Origin: CAZSPL01 sp964608735
GTDB taxonomy: Bacteria > JAJVIF01 > JAPKYR01 > CAZSPL01
NCBI GenBank assembly: GCA_964608735.1
Contig: CAZSPL010000006.1
Coordinates: 1 to 47,040, forward strand
DNA: 47,040 bases
Reading direction: 5' to 3'
Shown here: positions 1-8,164 of the stretch, piece by piece
Layout of the letters: every line of letters starts with the position of its first letter
How positions within the stretch are numbered: position 1 is the first letter of the stretch
Notes under the pieces: generated by a model
The model's database searches: none
Seen by the model: only the letters and a program-made list of their open reading frames with translations
What the model was told of the DNA's origin: nothing
Translations under genes and position numbers: made by a program

Positions 1-27
1 GGGGTATATTTCGTGAATCTTAAGCAT
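1..27 (-). CDS. fliR: Flagellar export protein FliR, N-terminal fragment (partial)
   Basis: A start codon on the minus strand at position 27 opens a frame that reads MLKIHEIYP and runs off the window edge. It lies 15 bases downstream of the fliQ stop, with an AAGG about 9 bases upstream as a possible ribosome binding site. FliR follows FliQ in most flagellar operons (fliP-fliQ-fliR-flhB), so this is the expected gene. Only nine residues are visible, so the name rests on position and not on sequence motifs. Confidence 0.5.
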
Positions 28-42
28 GATGCGTAGCCTTAA

Positions 43-309
43 TCACCTGATATAAAACGCCATATTCGTCATGATTTCGGTGGTGAACCCTACGATGATT
101 CGCCCCATCCATGGCCCCATGAACAGAAGCACCAGCGCGATGGCGACTATCTTCGGTATGAATATCAGCGTCTGTTCCTGTATCCCCGTTATCGCCTGGA
201 AAATCGACACCACCACGCCGGTCACCAGCGCCACGCCGAGCAGGGGAGTGGCGAGCATAAGCGCCACAACCAGTCCCCGCTGGCCGAGATCGAGATAGAT
301 ATCGCTCAT
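43..309 (-). CDS. fliQ: Flagellar biosynthesis protein FliQ
   Basis: An 88-residue protein with two hydrophobic helices (roughly residues 12-38 and 48-75) around the conserved central stretch GIQEQTLIFIPK, the hallmark of FliQ; the family is usually about 89 residues. FliQ forms part of the FliPQR export gate of the flagellar type III secretion system in the inner membrane. GGGAGG precedes the ATG by seven bases. It is followed by a probable fliR. fliP is not directly upstream: the region above fliQ holds a divergent lipoprotein gene, so the usual fliPQR order is interrupted here. A non-flagellar SctS homologue is possible but less likely. Confidence 0.92.
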   Translation of the reverse strand: MSDIYLDLGQRGLVVALMLATPLLGVALVTGVVVSIFQAITGIQEQTLIFIPKIVAIALVLLFMGPWMGRIIVGFTTEIMTNMAFYIR

Positions 310-625
310 TTTTTAACCTCCCGCCGTATGAGGGGCGGATTCGGCTTTCGTCATCAGCCGTTATGCCTTATAATATACGCGGCTGATGGATAGGCACGAC
401 GGCGGAACCGGGGAAGTTGACCGTTCCGTTTCTTTGTCTCCGAATTCACATGGGGTCCCGTCGTACGGGCGCCATTGTCCCAAGCCAGAATATTATCCAG
501 CCGTGGATGGTTGGATTGTACAAGGATATGCGGCTCTCAGCCAAGGGTTCCTGACGATATGCTGGCGACGCTTTGCAGGTCGGATGGGTAATGGATTTAC
601 CAGCACTACCAGGAGGACTTTTCGC
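310..625. promoter_or_regulatory. Divergent intergenic region between fliQ and the first metallopeptidase
   Basis: About 315 bases without a convincing gene. The plus frame is open from 386 but encodes nothing resembling a protein start before the lipoprotein signal peptide at 626. A perfect TATAAT lies at 369-374 with only a weak -35 (TTTCGT, 346-351) ahead of it; read on the other strand the same AT-rich patch could serve fliQ. AGGAGG at 611-616 is the ribosome binding site that fixes the 626 start. Promoter assignment is tentative. Confidence 0.35.
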
Positions 626-2686
626 ATGTATCTACCCTCACATCGTGTCTTGATTCTCGCGATTATCTCCATTCTATTTTTGCTCCTTTCGGGATGTTCG
701 GGAAACGGCGGCTCTCCCGTAACACCGCCCGAACGGGACAATGACTCATCGGGATTCGGCGCCCTGTCGAACCTGCTTGTAGAGCCGAAAGATGATTCCG
801 GCGAATACTGGCAGGGGAGCGTCGATATCGACGGCCTCGCATGGGCGGCCGATATCGCCGCCGATGGCGACATCCATCGCGCCCTCGGAAAAGGCATCAA
901 GCTCGATGGCTCCATCGAGAGCTTCATCGATTCCCACCCCGACATCTTCCAGGTTTCATCGGACAACCTGTGGCTGATGTCGAACGAGAAGCATGACGGC
1001 ATACGCTACGTTATCTACCTGCAGGCGTATGACGGCATCCCCATACTCGACAGCCGCATCGACCTGCGCTTCGGACGCGGCGGCAGCCTCGTGATGCTCG
1101 GCGCCGATGTTTTCCCCGAGATTTACGCCGTCACCGATGTCCCGTCGACGATAATCGGCGAAGGTACCGCGCGTGGTATCGCCTCCTCGCGTCACGAGGG
1201 GGAGATATCAGAGATCGCGCTGTATATCAAGCCGCTCGACGGGCGGTTCATCCCGGTATGGCGCGTCTTCGCGGGAGACTGGCTGCTCCTCGTCTCCGCT
1301 ATCGACGGCAGCCTCGTCGATGAAACGGAACTAATCTGGGATTATGATTACACCGGCACGGTCGAGGGGGAAGTGAATAACTACGACCCATTCGACGCCA
1401 AATTCAGGGCTCCTCTCGAGGATAACCGCGTGCGATTTTTGCCCGGCAACTATGACTACTGGTGCGATGCCACCGGCGCGTATCACTATGCCACCGATAC
1501 GGTGAGCGATATACAGACGCAGGTGAGGATCCTCGGGAAATGGATCAACGTGAACAATTACGCCGGCGATGATGCCGACATCACCACCACGACCTATGCC
1601 GGTACCCCCGCGGAGTTCATGTTCGATTCGAGCAACACCTATCCCACCGAAGCGAATGTCTATTACTGGACAACTGCAACTCATAATTACATTAAAAATA
1701 TCGACCCCGATTACACGGGGAATGATTTCGTGGTCACCGGCAACGTAAACCGCTCCGCGTGGTGCAACGCCAACGCCTCGAATAACAGCATCAATTTCTA
1801 TCTCCCCGCCGACGGATGCCTCAACTTCGGCGAAATAGCCGATGTCATCATCCACGAGTACGGCCACGTGACCACATTCCACCACTACAATTCGAGCAGC
1901 ATCCCGCCGGGCGATATCCACGAGGGATTCAGCGACTATCTCGCCAACACCATAACCGACCAGTCCGTTATCGGCGTGAATTACATGGGTGTCGGCACGA
2001 ACATCCGCAACTCCGACAACACGTTATACTGGCCCGGTAACAACTGCGGCGGCGAAGTTCACTGCCTTGGCGAAATCCTCGCCGGCGCGTTGTGGGATAT
2101 GCGCGAACGCGTGGGCCGCGATGAATCCGACCACCTGTGGTGGTTCGCTAAGTACGGCAAGCCGACCACGTTCCCCGATATCGCCACCGAGATATGCATC
2201 GTCGATGACGACAACGACAACCTGTCCGACGGCACGCCGCATTACATGGATATTTACACCTCGTTCGAGCAGATTCACGGCATACCGGTGCCCGATGCTC
2301 CCGACTATGTGAGTATGAGCATCGATGTCATCCCCGATTCGGAGCCGATTACGATAAGCAAGGCGACCGGCGGGACATTCGGCTACCAGATACACGTCGT
2401 CAACAACCTTCCATTCGCGAAAGTGGTCGAGGGATGGGTCGCCGTACAGCGTCCGAACACCGCGTGGTACGGCCCCATGATGCCGCCGAGCCACTATATC
2501 GCGGTGCCCATCAACCTGAACATCGGCGCGAACGGCAACTTCTACTACCACCTGAACCAGGACATCCCCGGCGGACTTCCGGTTGGCGCGCATTTCGATT
2601 ATTACGTGCGCCTGGGAGATTATATCGATCTTACGAACGATGTGATCTACACCCAGGACATGCTGACATTCGAGATAGTCAATTAA
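626..2686 (+). CDS. Secreted lipoprotein metallopeptidase, thermolysin/fungalysin-like (gluzincin), copy 1
   Basis: A 686-residue predicted lipoprotein. The start at 626 is chosen because AGGAGG sits nine bases upstream and the protein then opens with a lipoprotein signal peptide (lipobox L-S-G-C, Cys24). Residues about 60-230 look like the FTP/PepSY-type propeptide of M4/M36 peptidases. The zinc site is HEYGH at 410-414, with the third ligand probably Glu433 in HEGFSDY, the spacing expected of thermolysin-like gluzincins. The last ~130 residues form a beta-rich C-terminal domain. It should degrade extracellular proteins from the cell surface after loss of the propeptide. A close paralogue follows directly. 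The peptidase class is well supported; family-level M4 or M36 assignment is not. Confidence 0.9.
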   Translation: MYLPSHRVLILAIISILFLLLSGCSGNGGSPVTPPERDNDSSGFGALSNLLVEPKDDSGEYWQGSVDIDGLAWAADIAADGDIHRALGKGIKLDGSIESFIDSHPDIFQVSSDNLWLMSNEKHDGIRYVIYLQAYDGIPILDSRIDLRFGRGGSLVMLGADVFPEIYAVTDVPSTIIGEGTARGIASSRHEGEISEIALYIKPLDGRFIPVWRVFAGDWLLLVSAIDGSLVDETELIWDYDYTGTVEGEVNNYDPFDAKFRAPLEDNRVRFLPGNYDYWCDATGAYHYATDTVSDIQTQVRILGKWINVNNYAGDDADITTTTYAGTPAEFMFDSSNTYPTEANVYYWTTATHNYIKNIDPDYTGNDFVVTGNVNRSAWCNANASNNSINFYLPADGCLNFGEIADVIIHEYGHVTTFHHYNSSSIPPGDIHEGFSDYLANTITDQSVIGVNYMGVGTNIRNSDNTLYWPGNNCGGEVHCLGEILAGALWDMRERVGRDESDHLWWFAKYGKPTTFPDIATEICIVDDDNDNLSDGTPHYMDIYTSFEQIHGIPVPDAPDYVSMSIDVIPDSEPITISKATGGTFGYQIHVVNNLPFAKVVEGWVAVQRPNTAWYGPMMPPSHYIAVPINLNIGANGNFYYHLNQDIPGGLPVGAHFDYYVRLGDYIDLTNDVIYTQDMLTFEIVN

Positions 2687-2700
2687 CTCGCAGTTATTTC

Positions 2701-2751
2701 CCGGGCCGGGTTTGGCAATTATCAATATGCCGGATCCCGGCCCGGCTTTTT
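2701..2751 (+). terminator. Intrinsic terminator after metallopeptidase copy 1
   Basis: A perfect 10-bp stem, CCGGGCCGGG (2701-2710) pairing with CCCGGCCCGG (2736-2745), followed at once by CTTTTT. The 25-base loop itself can pair further (GGCA with TGCC). It begins 14 bases after the stop codon. Confidence 0.85.
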
Positions 2752-2793
2752 AAGTACGACAGCAGGGGAAATTGATTTAAGAGGTTACCAGCC

Positions 2794-4833
2794 ATGAAGT
2801 TGAAGAATTTCATCGTCGCTTCACTACTCGTCCTGTTGATTTACGGGTGTTCGGGCTCCGCTCCCGGTACCTTGCCGCTGCTTCCCGATGAACAGCCCGC
2901 GCGCGAATCGTTCGGCTCGCTCGCGGAGATGGTCATCAGCGAGCCGTACCGTGATAACTGCTGGTCGGGGAATCTCGAAATTGACGGCCACTACTGGATG
3001 GCCGATTACACTGCAGACGGCGCGCTGAGGTGGGCAGCGGGAAAGGGAATCCCCGTGGATGACCCGCTCGCATTCATCGACGCGCATCCCGGCATATTCA
3101 AGGTCGGAAGCGGTTCGCTTCACGAGATGTGCGACGAATACCACGCGGGCACGCGCTACGCCATCTACCGCCAGGTGGTGGACGGCATCGAGCTCATCGA
3201 CACACGCATCGACCTGCGAATCAAATTCGGCAACATCATCCTGCTCGGCGTCGATGTGGCCGGAAACCTCGAGAGCCTTCCCCCGGCATCCATTTCCCGC
3301 CGCGATGCATCGGCCATAGCCGCGTCGTATCATCCCGGCGACCCGCTTCACGCGTGCCGGCTTTTCGCGAAGGAATACACATTCGGCTATCATCCGTTCT
3401 GGCGCGTATACATCGGCGATTACTACATGGAAATAAGCGCCGTCGACGGGAACATCATCGAAGACCGAAGTTTCCTCTGGGAATATGAATACGACGGCGA
3501 AGTTTCCGGCTATGTCAGCGAGGTCAACCCCCTCGAACCGTTCCCGATGAAGGGGATTTTCGACCTCGATGTTTTATTCCACGAGGAATCGGCACTCGCG
3601 ACGACCGACCTCGACGGCTTGTATTATTCGTCATCCGCGGGGTATTCCGAGCAGAACACAACCGCGGCACCGAAAGGCCCGTGGGCGGAAATCAACCGCT
3701 ACGATTACACGACGGCGCAGATAGACATGGTCACATACGACGGCATCACCGCCGAGTTCACATTCGACAATGACAACTCCAAGCACGCCGAGCGCAACGT
3801 TTTCTATTGGACCAACGTCGGCCACAACTACGCGAAGAATATCGAACCCGAATTCACCGCGCTCGACCGCGTGGTTGTTTCATCGGTGGAGCGTAACGCG
3901 TGGTGCAACGCGATGGCCGGGTGGGGCGAGATGTTCTACTACAAGGCCAAGTCGCCATGCCTCAACCTCGCGCATATCCCCGATGTCATCCTCCACGAAT
4001 ACGGCCACGAGTACCAGTTCTTCCACTACTGGCTTGTGGATGAGGCGGAGAGCCCCGACGACATCCACGAAGGCTTCGCCGACTACTATGCCGCCACGGT
4101 CACCGACAGCCCGATAATTGGCACAAACTGGCAGGGCCCCGGCACGCATATCAGGAATTGCGACAACACGCTCTGGTGGCCCGACAACAACTGCGGCGGC
4201 GAATGCCACTGCCTCGGACAGATTCTCGCCGGCGCGATGTGGGATGTCCGCGAGCGTCTCGGGCGCGAATACACCGACCACATATGGCATTTCTCGAAGT
4301 ACGGCATCCCGATGACATTCCCCGAAGTTGCGATGGAGCTGTGCGTCGCCGATGACGACGACGGCGATTTGTCCAACGGCACGCCGAATTTCACCGACAT
4401 ATATATTTCATTCGAGAAGATTCACGGGATACCGATGCCCGACGCGCCGCTGTATGACGATTTGGAACTGAGCGTGGTACCCGATGTCGAGAACCCGGCC
4501 ATAAGCCGCGCGACAGGCGGAAGCATCGGCTATACGATACACATCGAGAATGTGCTCGGCGAGGTCGCGAATGTCGACGTGTGGGCCGCGGTGCTTCGTC
4601 CGAACGGCATGTGGTACGGGCCGATGGTGCCGCCGAGTCATTATATCGGTGTGCCGCCGAACCTGAATTTCGCGCCCTACGTGCAGTTCCAGTATCATTT
4701 GGTGCAGAACATCCCCGCCGGACTCCCGCTCGGGGCGGTGTTCGACTACCACGTGCGCCTCGGCGACTACATCGATTTCGTGGAAGACCAGATCATCGCC
4801 GACGATTATTTCAGCTTTGAGATAGTGGAATGA
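2794..4833 (+). CDS. Secreted lipoprotein metallopeptidase, thermolysin/fungalysin-like (gluzincin), copy 2
   Basis: A 679-residue paralogue of the preceding gene with the same order of parts: lipoprotein signal (lipobox I-Y-G-C, Cys19), FTP/PepSY-like propeptide, catalytic region and C-terminal beta-rich domain. Zinc ligands are in HEYGH (401-405) and Glu426 of HEGFADY. The paralogues align along their whole length, including the shared segments DNNCGGE, ILAGA and the C-terminal WYGPM-PPSHYI, so this is a recent whole-gene duplication. GAGG precedes the ATG. A terminator separates it from copy 1, so each copy has its own transcript end and perhaps its own promoter. The region between the two zinc motifs differs most (HYWLVDEAESPDD against HYNSSSIPPGD), which may alter substrate choice. 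Confidence 0.9.
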   Translation: MKLKNFIVASLLVLLIYGCSGSAPGTLPLLPDEQPARESFGSLAEMVISEPYRDNCWSGNLEIDGHYWMADYTADGALRWAAGKGIPVDDPLAFIDAHPGIFKVGSGSLHEMCDEYHAGTRYAIYRQVVDGIELIDTRIDLRIKFGNIILLGVDVAGNLESLPPASISRRDASAIAASYHPGDPLHACRLFAKEYTFGYHPFWRVYIGDYYMEISAVDGNIIEDRSFLWEYEYDGEVSGYVSEVNPLEPFPMKGIFDLDVLFHEESALATTDLDGLYYSSSAGYSEQNTTAAPKGPWAEINRYDYTTAQIDMVTYDGITAEFTFDNDNSKHAERNVFYWTNVGHNYAKNIEPEFTALDRVVVSSVERNAWCNAMAGWGEMFYYKAKSPCLNLAHIPDVILHEYGHEYQFFHYWLVDEAESPDDIHEGFADYYAATVTDSPIIGTNWQGPGTHIRNCDNTLWWPDNNCGGECHCLGQILAGAMWDVRERLGREYTDHIWHFSKYGIPMTFPEVAMELCVADDDDGDLSNGTPNFTDIYISFEKIHGIPMPDAPLYDDLELSVVPDVENPAISRATGGSIGYTIHIENVLGEVANVDVWAAVLRPNGMWYGPMVPPSHYIGVPPNLNFAPYVQFQYHLVQNIPAGLPLGAVFDYHVRLGDYIDFVEDQIIADDYFSFEIVE

Positions 4834-4857
4834 GATAAGGTTGATATGAATGCGAGA

Positions 4858-4888
4858 AGCCCGCGATTTTATCGCGGGCTGTGTTTTA
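4858..4888 (+). terminator. Intrinsic terminator after metallopeptidase copy 2
   Basis: A perfect 9-bp stem, AGCCCGCGA (4858-4866) with TCGCGGGCT (4872-4880), TTTTA loop, followed by GTGTTTTA. It lies 24 bases after the stop codon and just before the convergent gene end at 4899. Confidence 0.8.
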
Positions 4889-4898
4889 TATTCAGTTT

Positions 4899-5252
4899 TT
4901 AGGAGCTATGCGGATAAACCGTATACTTGCCGTCGGGAAATTGGAACTGGCCCACGTAAGAGATATACATATTAGTGCGATTGAACCGATGGAAGATCAA
5001 GATATATTGCTTATTGTCTACGATAAAGAATACGACGTATGATTGCCAGAGTTCATGGATTTTGCATGAGCCGATATAATTGCCCTCTGGAATCAGAAAC
5101 TCGATCTCATCGGCTTCGTATAACCAGTCCGGCTTGCTCGCCATTCCTTCGAAAAACGGCAGGAGGTCGTTGTGAATTCTGGTGATGACCTCTCTCACCG
5201 CTGTCGGCAGCTTGTCAAGCCATGCCTTCAGTTTGGGAGGTAGGAATATCAT
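4899..5252 (-). CDS. Hypothetical protein, 117 residues
   Basis: The start at 5252 is preferred over an upstream in-frame ATG because AAGGAGA ends five bases before it. The protein opens MIFLPPKLKAWLDKL and has a helical N-terminal half followed by beta strands (YVVFFIVDN, QYILIFHRFN). The strand pattern, with an aromatic-rich hairpin followed by basic residues, faintly recalls the RelE/ParE toxin fold, but I see no catalytic signature and no antitoxin gene next to it, so I do not assign a function. It is AT-richer than its neighbours and stands alone, convergent with the metallopeptidase pair; it could be an acquired gene. Confidence 0.6.
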   Translation of the reverse strand: MIFLPPKLKAWLDKLPTAVREVITRIHNDLLPFFEGMASKPDWLYEADEIEFLIPEGNYIGSCKIHELWQSYVVFFIVDNKQYILIFHRFNRTNMYISYVGQFQFPDGKYTVYPHSS

Positions 5253-5989
5253 AATGGTCTCCTTAACACCTGAAATGATAGCAACATGGCGATAGATCGA
5301 GAAAACCAGAAATAACAATAAGGATTACTTGAAGGTTCATTCTCTTCTCCTTAGACCGAAATTATTCGAGTTTACTACCCATGGCTTAGCCTCCCGGATC
5401 GGATTTCAGACCGGCTGCAAAAGCGGAATACAACGGTTGCCTCTTTTAATTGACACGCTTTTCCATTTATGAACTGAACGACTCCCGAGATGAAAAGGAC
5501 GCGGTTACCATGAATCAACCAACGCTTGACACAGCACGCGCGGAAAGGGACAAAACCTCTGATCCCTCGGACCAGGGACGCCTGCGGCAGATGGCATCCA
5601 CTACGCTCGACGCTCTTGAACAGGATAAACGCCATTCCGGTCAAACCTGTTTTCAAGGTTCGTCTGATCATCAGAGCCCTCTCCCGTCTGGTAGCTCATG
5701 AAAAAGCCGAGAGCTCTTCCCCCATGAGATTCGTCATTCTGATCCGCCTGAGCCGATGCGGTATTATATCGGAATGACTTAAAAAGAACCATGCAAAATT
5801 TACGTCAAAAAACTTATCGCATGTTTGAATATCTCATGGATTTCTTGAAAATCAAGGGGCGCCATCGCTCCAATAATTTTTTTAATGATGATAAAGATTT
5901 ATTAAGTTGAAGCGTATCCCCGGAACCCCTGATCCAAGGCGGTTTCAAACAACAGGTATAGCGATTTAAAGCGGGAAAAATCTTGAAAA
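5253..5989. other. Gene-poor AT-richer spacer with an inverted repeat
   Basis: Short overlapping frames occur on both strands between 5375 and 5792 but none has a ribosome binding site or protein-like composition, so I call none. An inverted repeat GTCATTC (5733-5739) / GAATGAC (5772-5778), with an inner CCGC/GCGG pair, could fold as a hairpin and is followed by TTAAAAAG. The part after about 5800 is AT-rich. This may be degraded DNA from an old insertion. Confidence 0.4.
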
Positions 5990-6349
5990 TTATTCCAGTT
6001 TCACTGCGTTCTCCATGGCGTCTTTCCGAAGGGCCGGATACGTTTTTGCAACCGCAATCACGTACTGCCGGAAGAGCTTGCCATCATCAGTCGCCATGAC
6101 GCCGTCCTCCGCGAGAAATACTCGTATCACGCCTGAGACAAAGTCTTGAAAACTTATGCCCCAGGTCTTCAGCTTGGCCTTCAGCAAATCATCCACCTCT
6201 GCCGGGAGCCGGAAGGTTTTTGGTTTCATCTGTTTTTTCACGCCTTCCGCTTCCTTTATCTTCTCCCTCATCAGCCTGTGGGCATCCAAGTCTTTCGCCT
6301 TGGATTCTGTCGGTGCCTTACGTTCCGTTTTCATTTTACGCTTAGGCAT
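5990..6349 (-). CDS. Small basic protein, ribbon-helix-helix-like
   Basis: 119 residues with a Lys/Arg-rich N-terminus (residues 1-42) followed by a segment (about 43-82, KTFRLPAEVDDLL ... FQDFVSGVI) with the strand-helix-helix pattern of CopG/Arc-type ribbon-helix-helix DNA-binding proteins. GGAGGAAGAC lies directly ahead of the ATG. A perfect 12-bp palindrome 33 bases upstream of the start (6382-6393) could be its own operator. The helical C-terminal tail (AVAKTYPALRKD) might bind a partner. No toxin gene is adjacent, so I read it as a solitary regulator; the fold call is from pattern only. Confidence 0.6.
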   Translation of the reverse strand: MPKRKMKTERKAPTESKAKDLDAHRLMREKIKEAEGVKKQMKPKTFRLPAEVDDLLKAKLKTWGISFQDFVSGVIRVFLAEDGVMATDDGKLFRQYVIAVAKTYPALRKDAMENAVKLE

Positions 6350-6381
6350 TGTCTTCCTCCTTCTGCGTTTCCCTATAATTA

Positions 6382-6393
6382 GAGTCCGGACTC
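6382..6393. promoter_or_regulatory. Perfect 12-bp palindrome, candidate operator
   Basis: GAGTCCGGACTC reads identically on both strands, and GACTC recurs directly after it. It lies in the divergent gap between the ribbon-helix-helix-like gene and tryptophanase, where such regulators often bind their own promoter. No binding evidence beyond symmetry and position. Confidence 0.3.
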
Positions 6394-6404
6394 GACTCCT
6401 TGGT

Positions 6405-6432
6405 TTGAATCAAATCAGTCAAATTTTACACT
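6405..6432 (+). promoter_or_regulatory. tnaA: Candidate sigma-70-type promoter upstream of tryptophanase
   Basis: TTGAAT (6405-6410), a 16-base spacer, then TACACT (6427-6432). It would give a leader of about 210 bases before the 6648 start. I see no Trp-rich leader peptide of the tnaC type in that leader. Confidence 0.3.
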
Positions 6433-6647
6433 ATATTTTTCAGTCTTCAAGCCCCCCGTGTAAAAAGCGTGTCATGCGACTGCAAAACCTTGTTACTTTT
6501 ATTGTTTCATGGCTGTTTTAGTCACTTGGACGGGCTTCTCCCCAAGCAGGTTGCAGTCCCCCCCCTCTTAAAATATTCCCTTGTTAATCACCCCCCGCTG
6601 TTTTAAAATAGCCACCCAGGGCCGAATTTTCGACATGGAGTTGTTCA

Positions 6648-8027
6648 ATGCCTGAGCCTGAAATGAAGTTCGAGCCTTTCCGTATCAAGATGGCGGAGCC
6701 TATCAGGATCACTACCCGGGCGCAACGTAAAAAGGCCCTCGAAAAAGCCCACCTCAACATTTTTTTCGTGAGAGCCGAAGACATCATGGTCGACCTCCTG
6801 ACCGACTCCGGCACCGGCGCGATGACCGACCGCCAGTGGGCGGCGCTTATGCTCGGTGACGAATCCTACGCCGGTTCGCGCTCGTTCTACCGGCTCGAGG
6901 AAACCGTCCAGCGCTTGTTCGGATTCCCATACATCCTCCCCGTACACCAGGGACGCGGCGGCGAGCATATATTCATGAAAATCCTCGCCAAGCCCGGCGA
7001 CATCATCCCCGGCAATCACCACTTCGACACTACTACCGCCCATATCGACAATCGCGGCGCAAAGGGAGTAAACCTCGTCGTCGAGGAAGCATGGGACCTC
7101 GATGACCTCAGCCCGTTCAAGGGGAACATCGATGTCGAAAAGCTCGAAGCCCTCATGAAAAAAGAGCACAAGCGCATCCCGTTCGTGCTGATGACCCTCA
7201 CATGCAACTCCGTCGGCGGGCAGCCGGTGTCGTTCGACAACCTCAAAGCCGCGCGCGTGATATGCGACAAATATAAAAAGCAGCTCTATATCGACGGTGC
7301 GCGCTTCGCCGAGAACGCATATTTCATCAAAACGCGCGACAGTAAATACGCCGACATGCCGATCAAGAAGATCGTGAAGCAGCAGATGTCCTACTTCGAC
7401 GGCGGCACGTTCAGCCTGAAGAAGGACGGCACCGTGAATATCGGCGGCATGCTGACATTCCGTAACGAGGACCATTACCGGCAGGCATGCGCCCTCTCGA
7501 CCATTTACGAGGGGTTCCCGACATACGGCGGCCTCGCCGGGCGCGATATGGAGGCGCTCGCCCAGGGACTCGAAGATGTCCTCAGCGTTGCATATCTCGC
7601 CTACCGAACGGGACAGGTGCGGCGTTTCGGCGAGATGATGATCGAGCGCGGAATCCCCGTGCTGAAGCCTATCGGTGGGCATGCGGTTTACATCGACGCG
7701 GGGAAAATCCTTCCCCACATTAAGCCGGACGACCTTCCCGGCGTCGCATTCACCAATGAACTCTACATCGAGGGTGGAGTACGCGCGGTTGAGATCGGCA
7801 CCTGCATGGCCGGGCGCAATCCGAAGACCGGCAAGAACAACAAATGCCGCGCGGAACTCATCAGGTATGCCGTACCCCGGCGCGTTTATACCGACAATCA
7901 TCTCGAATGGGCCGCCGAATCCTCCGCGCGCGTCATGAAACGCGCAAGCAAGGTGAAGGGCCTGAAATTCACCTATGAACCACCCGCGCTACGCCACTTC
8001 CTCTCGCGCTACGAAATAATTCCGTAG
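6648..8027 (+). CDS. tnaA: Tryptophanase (L-tryptophan indole-lyase)
   Basis: A 459-residue PLP enzyme of the tryptophanase / tyrosine phenol-lyase family, aligned over its whole length. LTDSGTGAM (51-59), the HQGRG motif (100-104), YIDGARF (Asp216 holds the PLP nitrogen) and the Schiff-base lysine in SLKKDG (Lys258/259) are present. Positions that separate the two activities favour tryptophanase: Asp127 in HFDTT (Thr in tyrosine phenol-lyase), Ile383 in VEIG (where the phenol-lyase has its phenol-binding Arg) and His450 in LRHF. It should cleave tryptophan to indole, pyruvate and ammonia in the cytoplasm. No tryptophan permease or tnaC-like leader is next to it. GGAG precedes the ATG by eight bases. 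The comparison with known residues is from memory. Confidence 0.9.
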   Translation: MPEPEMKFEPFRIKMAEPIRITTRAQRKKALEKAHLNIFFVRAEDIMVDLLTDSGTGAMTDRQWAALMLGDESYAGSRSFYRLEETVQRLFGFPYILPVHQGRGGEHIFMKILAKPGDIIPGNHHFDTTTAHIDNRGAKGVNLVVEEAWDLDDLSPFKGNIDVEKLEALMKKEHKRIPFVLMTLTCNSVGGQPVSFDNLKAARVICDKYKKQLYIDGARFAENAYFIKTRDSKYADMPIKKIVKQQMSYFDGGTFSLKKDGTVNIGGMLTFRNEDHYRQACALSTIYEGFPTYGGLAGRDMEALAQGLEDVLSVAYLAYRTGQVRRFGEMMIERGIPVLKPIGGHAVYIDAGKILPHIKPDDLPGVAFTNELYIEGGVRAVEIGTCMAGRNPKTGKNNKCRAELIRYAVPRRVYTDNHLEWAAESSARVMKRASKVKGLKFTYEPPALRHFLSRYEIIP

Positions 8028-8052
8028 ACGAGCGGCTTGCCCCAAAATATGG

Positions 8053-8142
8053 TGCCACGGGCACGCGAGCCATCTGCTGCCACGGGCATGCGAGCCTGTG
8101 GGTCGAAGTTCTTACGAAGACCCATCTTCGAGCTTGCCCGTG
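8053..8142. repeat. Direct repeat pair and hairpins between tryptophanase and uppP
   Basis: A 19-base sequence starting TGCCACGGGCA and ending GCGAGCC occurs at 8053-8071 and again at 8078-8096 with one C/T difference. A partly inverted copy (GCTTGCCCGTG, 8132-8142) follows. Between them CGAAGA/TCTTCG forms a perfect 6-bp hairpin (8115-8130). The genes on each side converge here, so the block may terminate both transcripts. Confidence 0.6.
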
Positions 8143-8164
8143 TCTTACATCCTGCCCGTATCAA

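Noticed and set aside
386..625. N-terminal extension of metallopeptidase copy 1
   Set aside because: It would bury a textbook lipoprotein signal peptide inside the protein; AGGAGG at 611-616 supports the 626 start.
4899..5252. RelE/ParE-type toxin
   Set aside because: Only a vague strand pattern matches; no catalytic residues are visible and no antitoxin gene is adjacent.
5375..5792. Overlapping small frames on both strands
   Set aside because: No ribosome binding sites, no protein-like patterns, and frames on opposite strands exclude each other.
6645..7901. Long minus-strand frame antisense to tryptophanase
   Set aside because: It mirrors a fully conserved enzyme and has His/Arg/Val-rich composition typical of antisense frames in GC-rich genes.
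6648..8027. Tyrosine phenol-lyase in place of tryptophanase
   Set aside because: The position of the phenol-binding Arg is Ile383, Thr is replaced by Asp127, and His450 is present, all as in tryptophanase.
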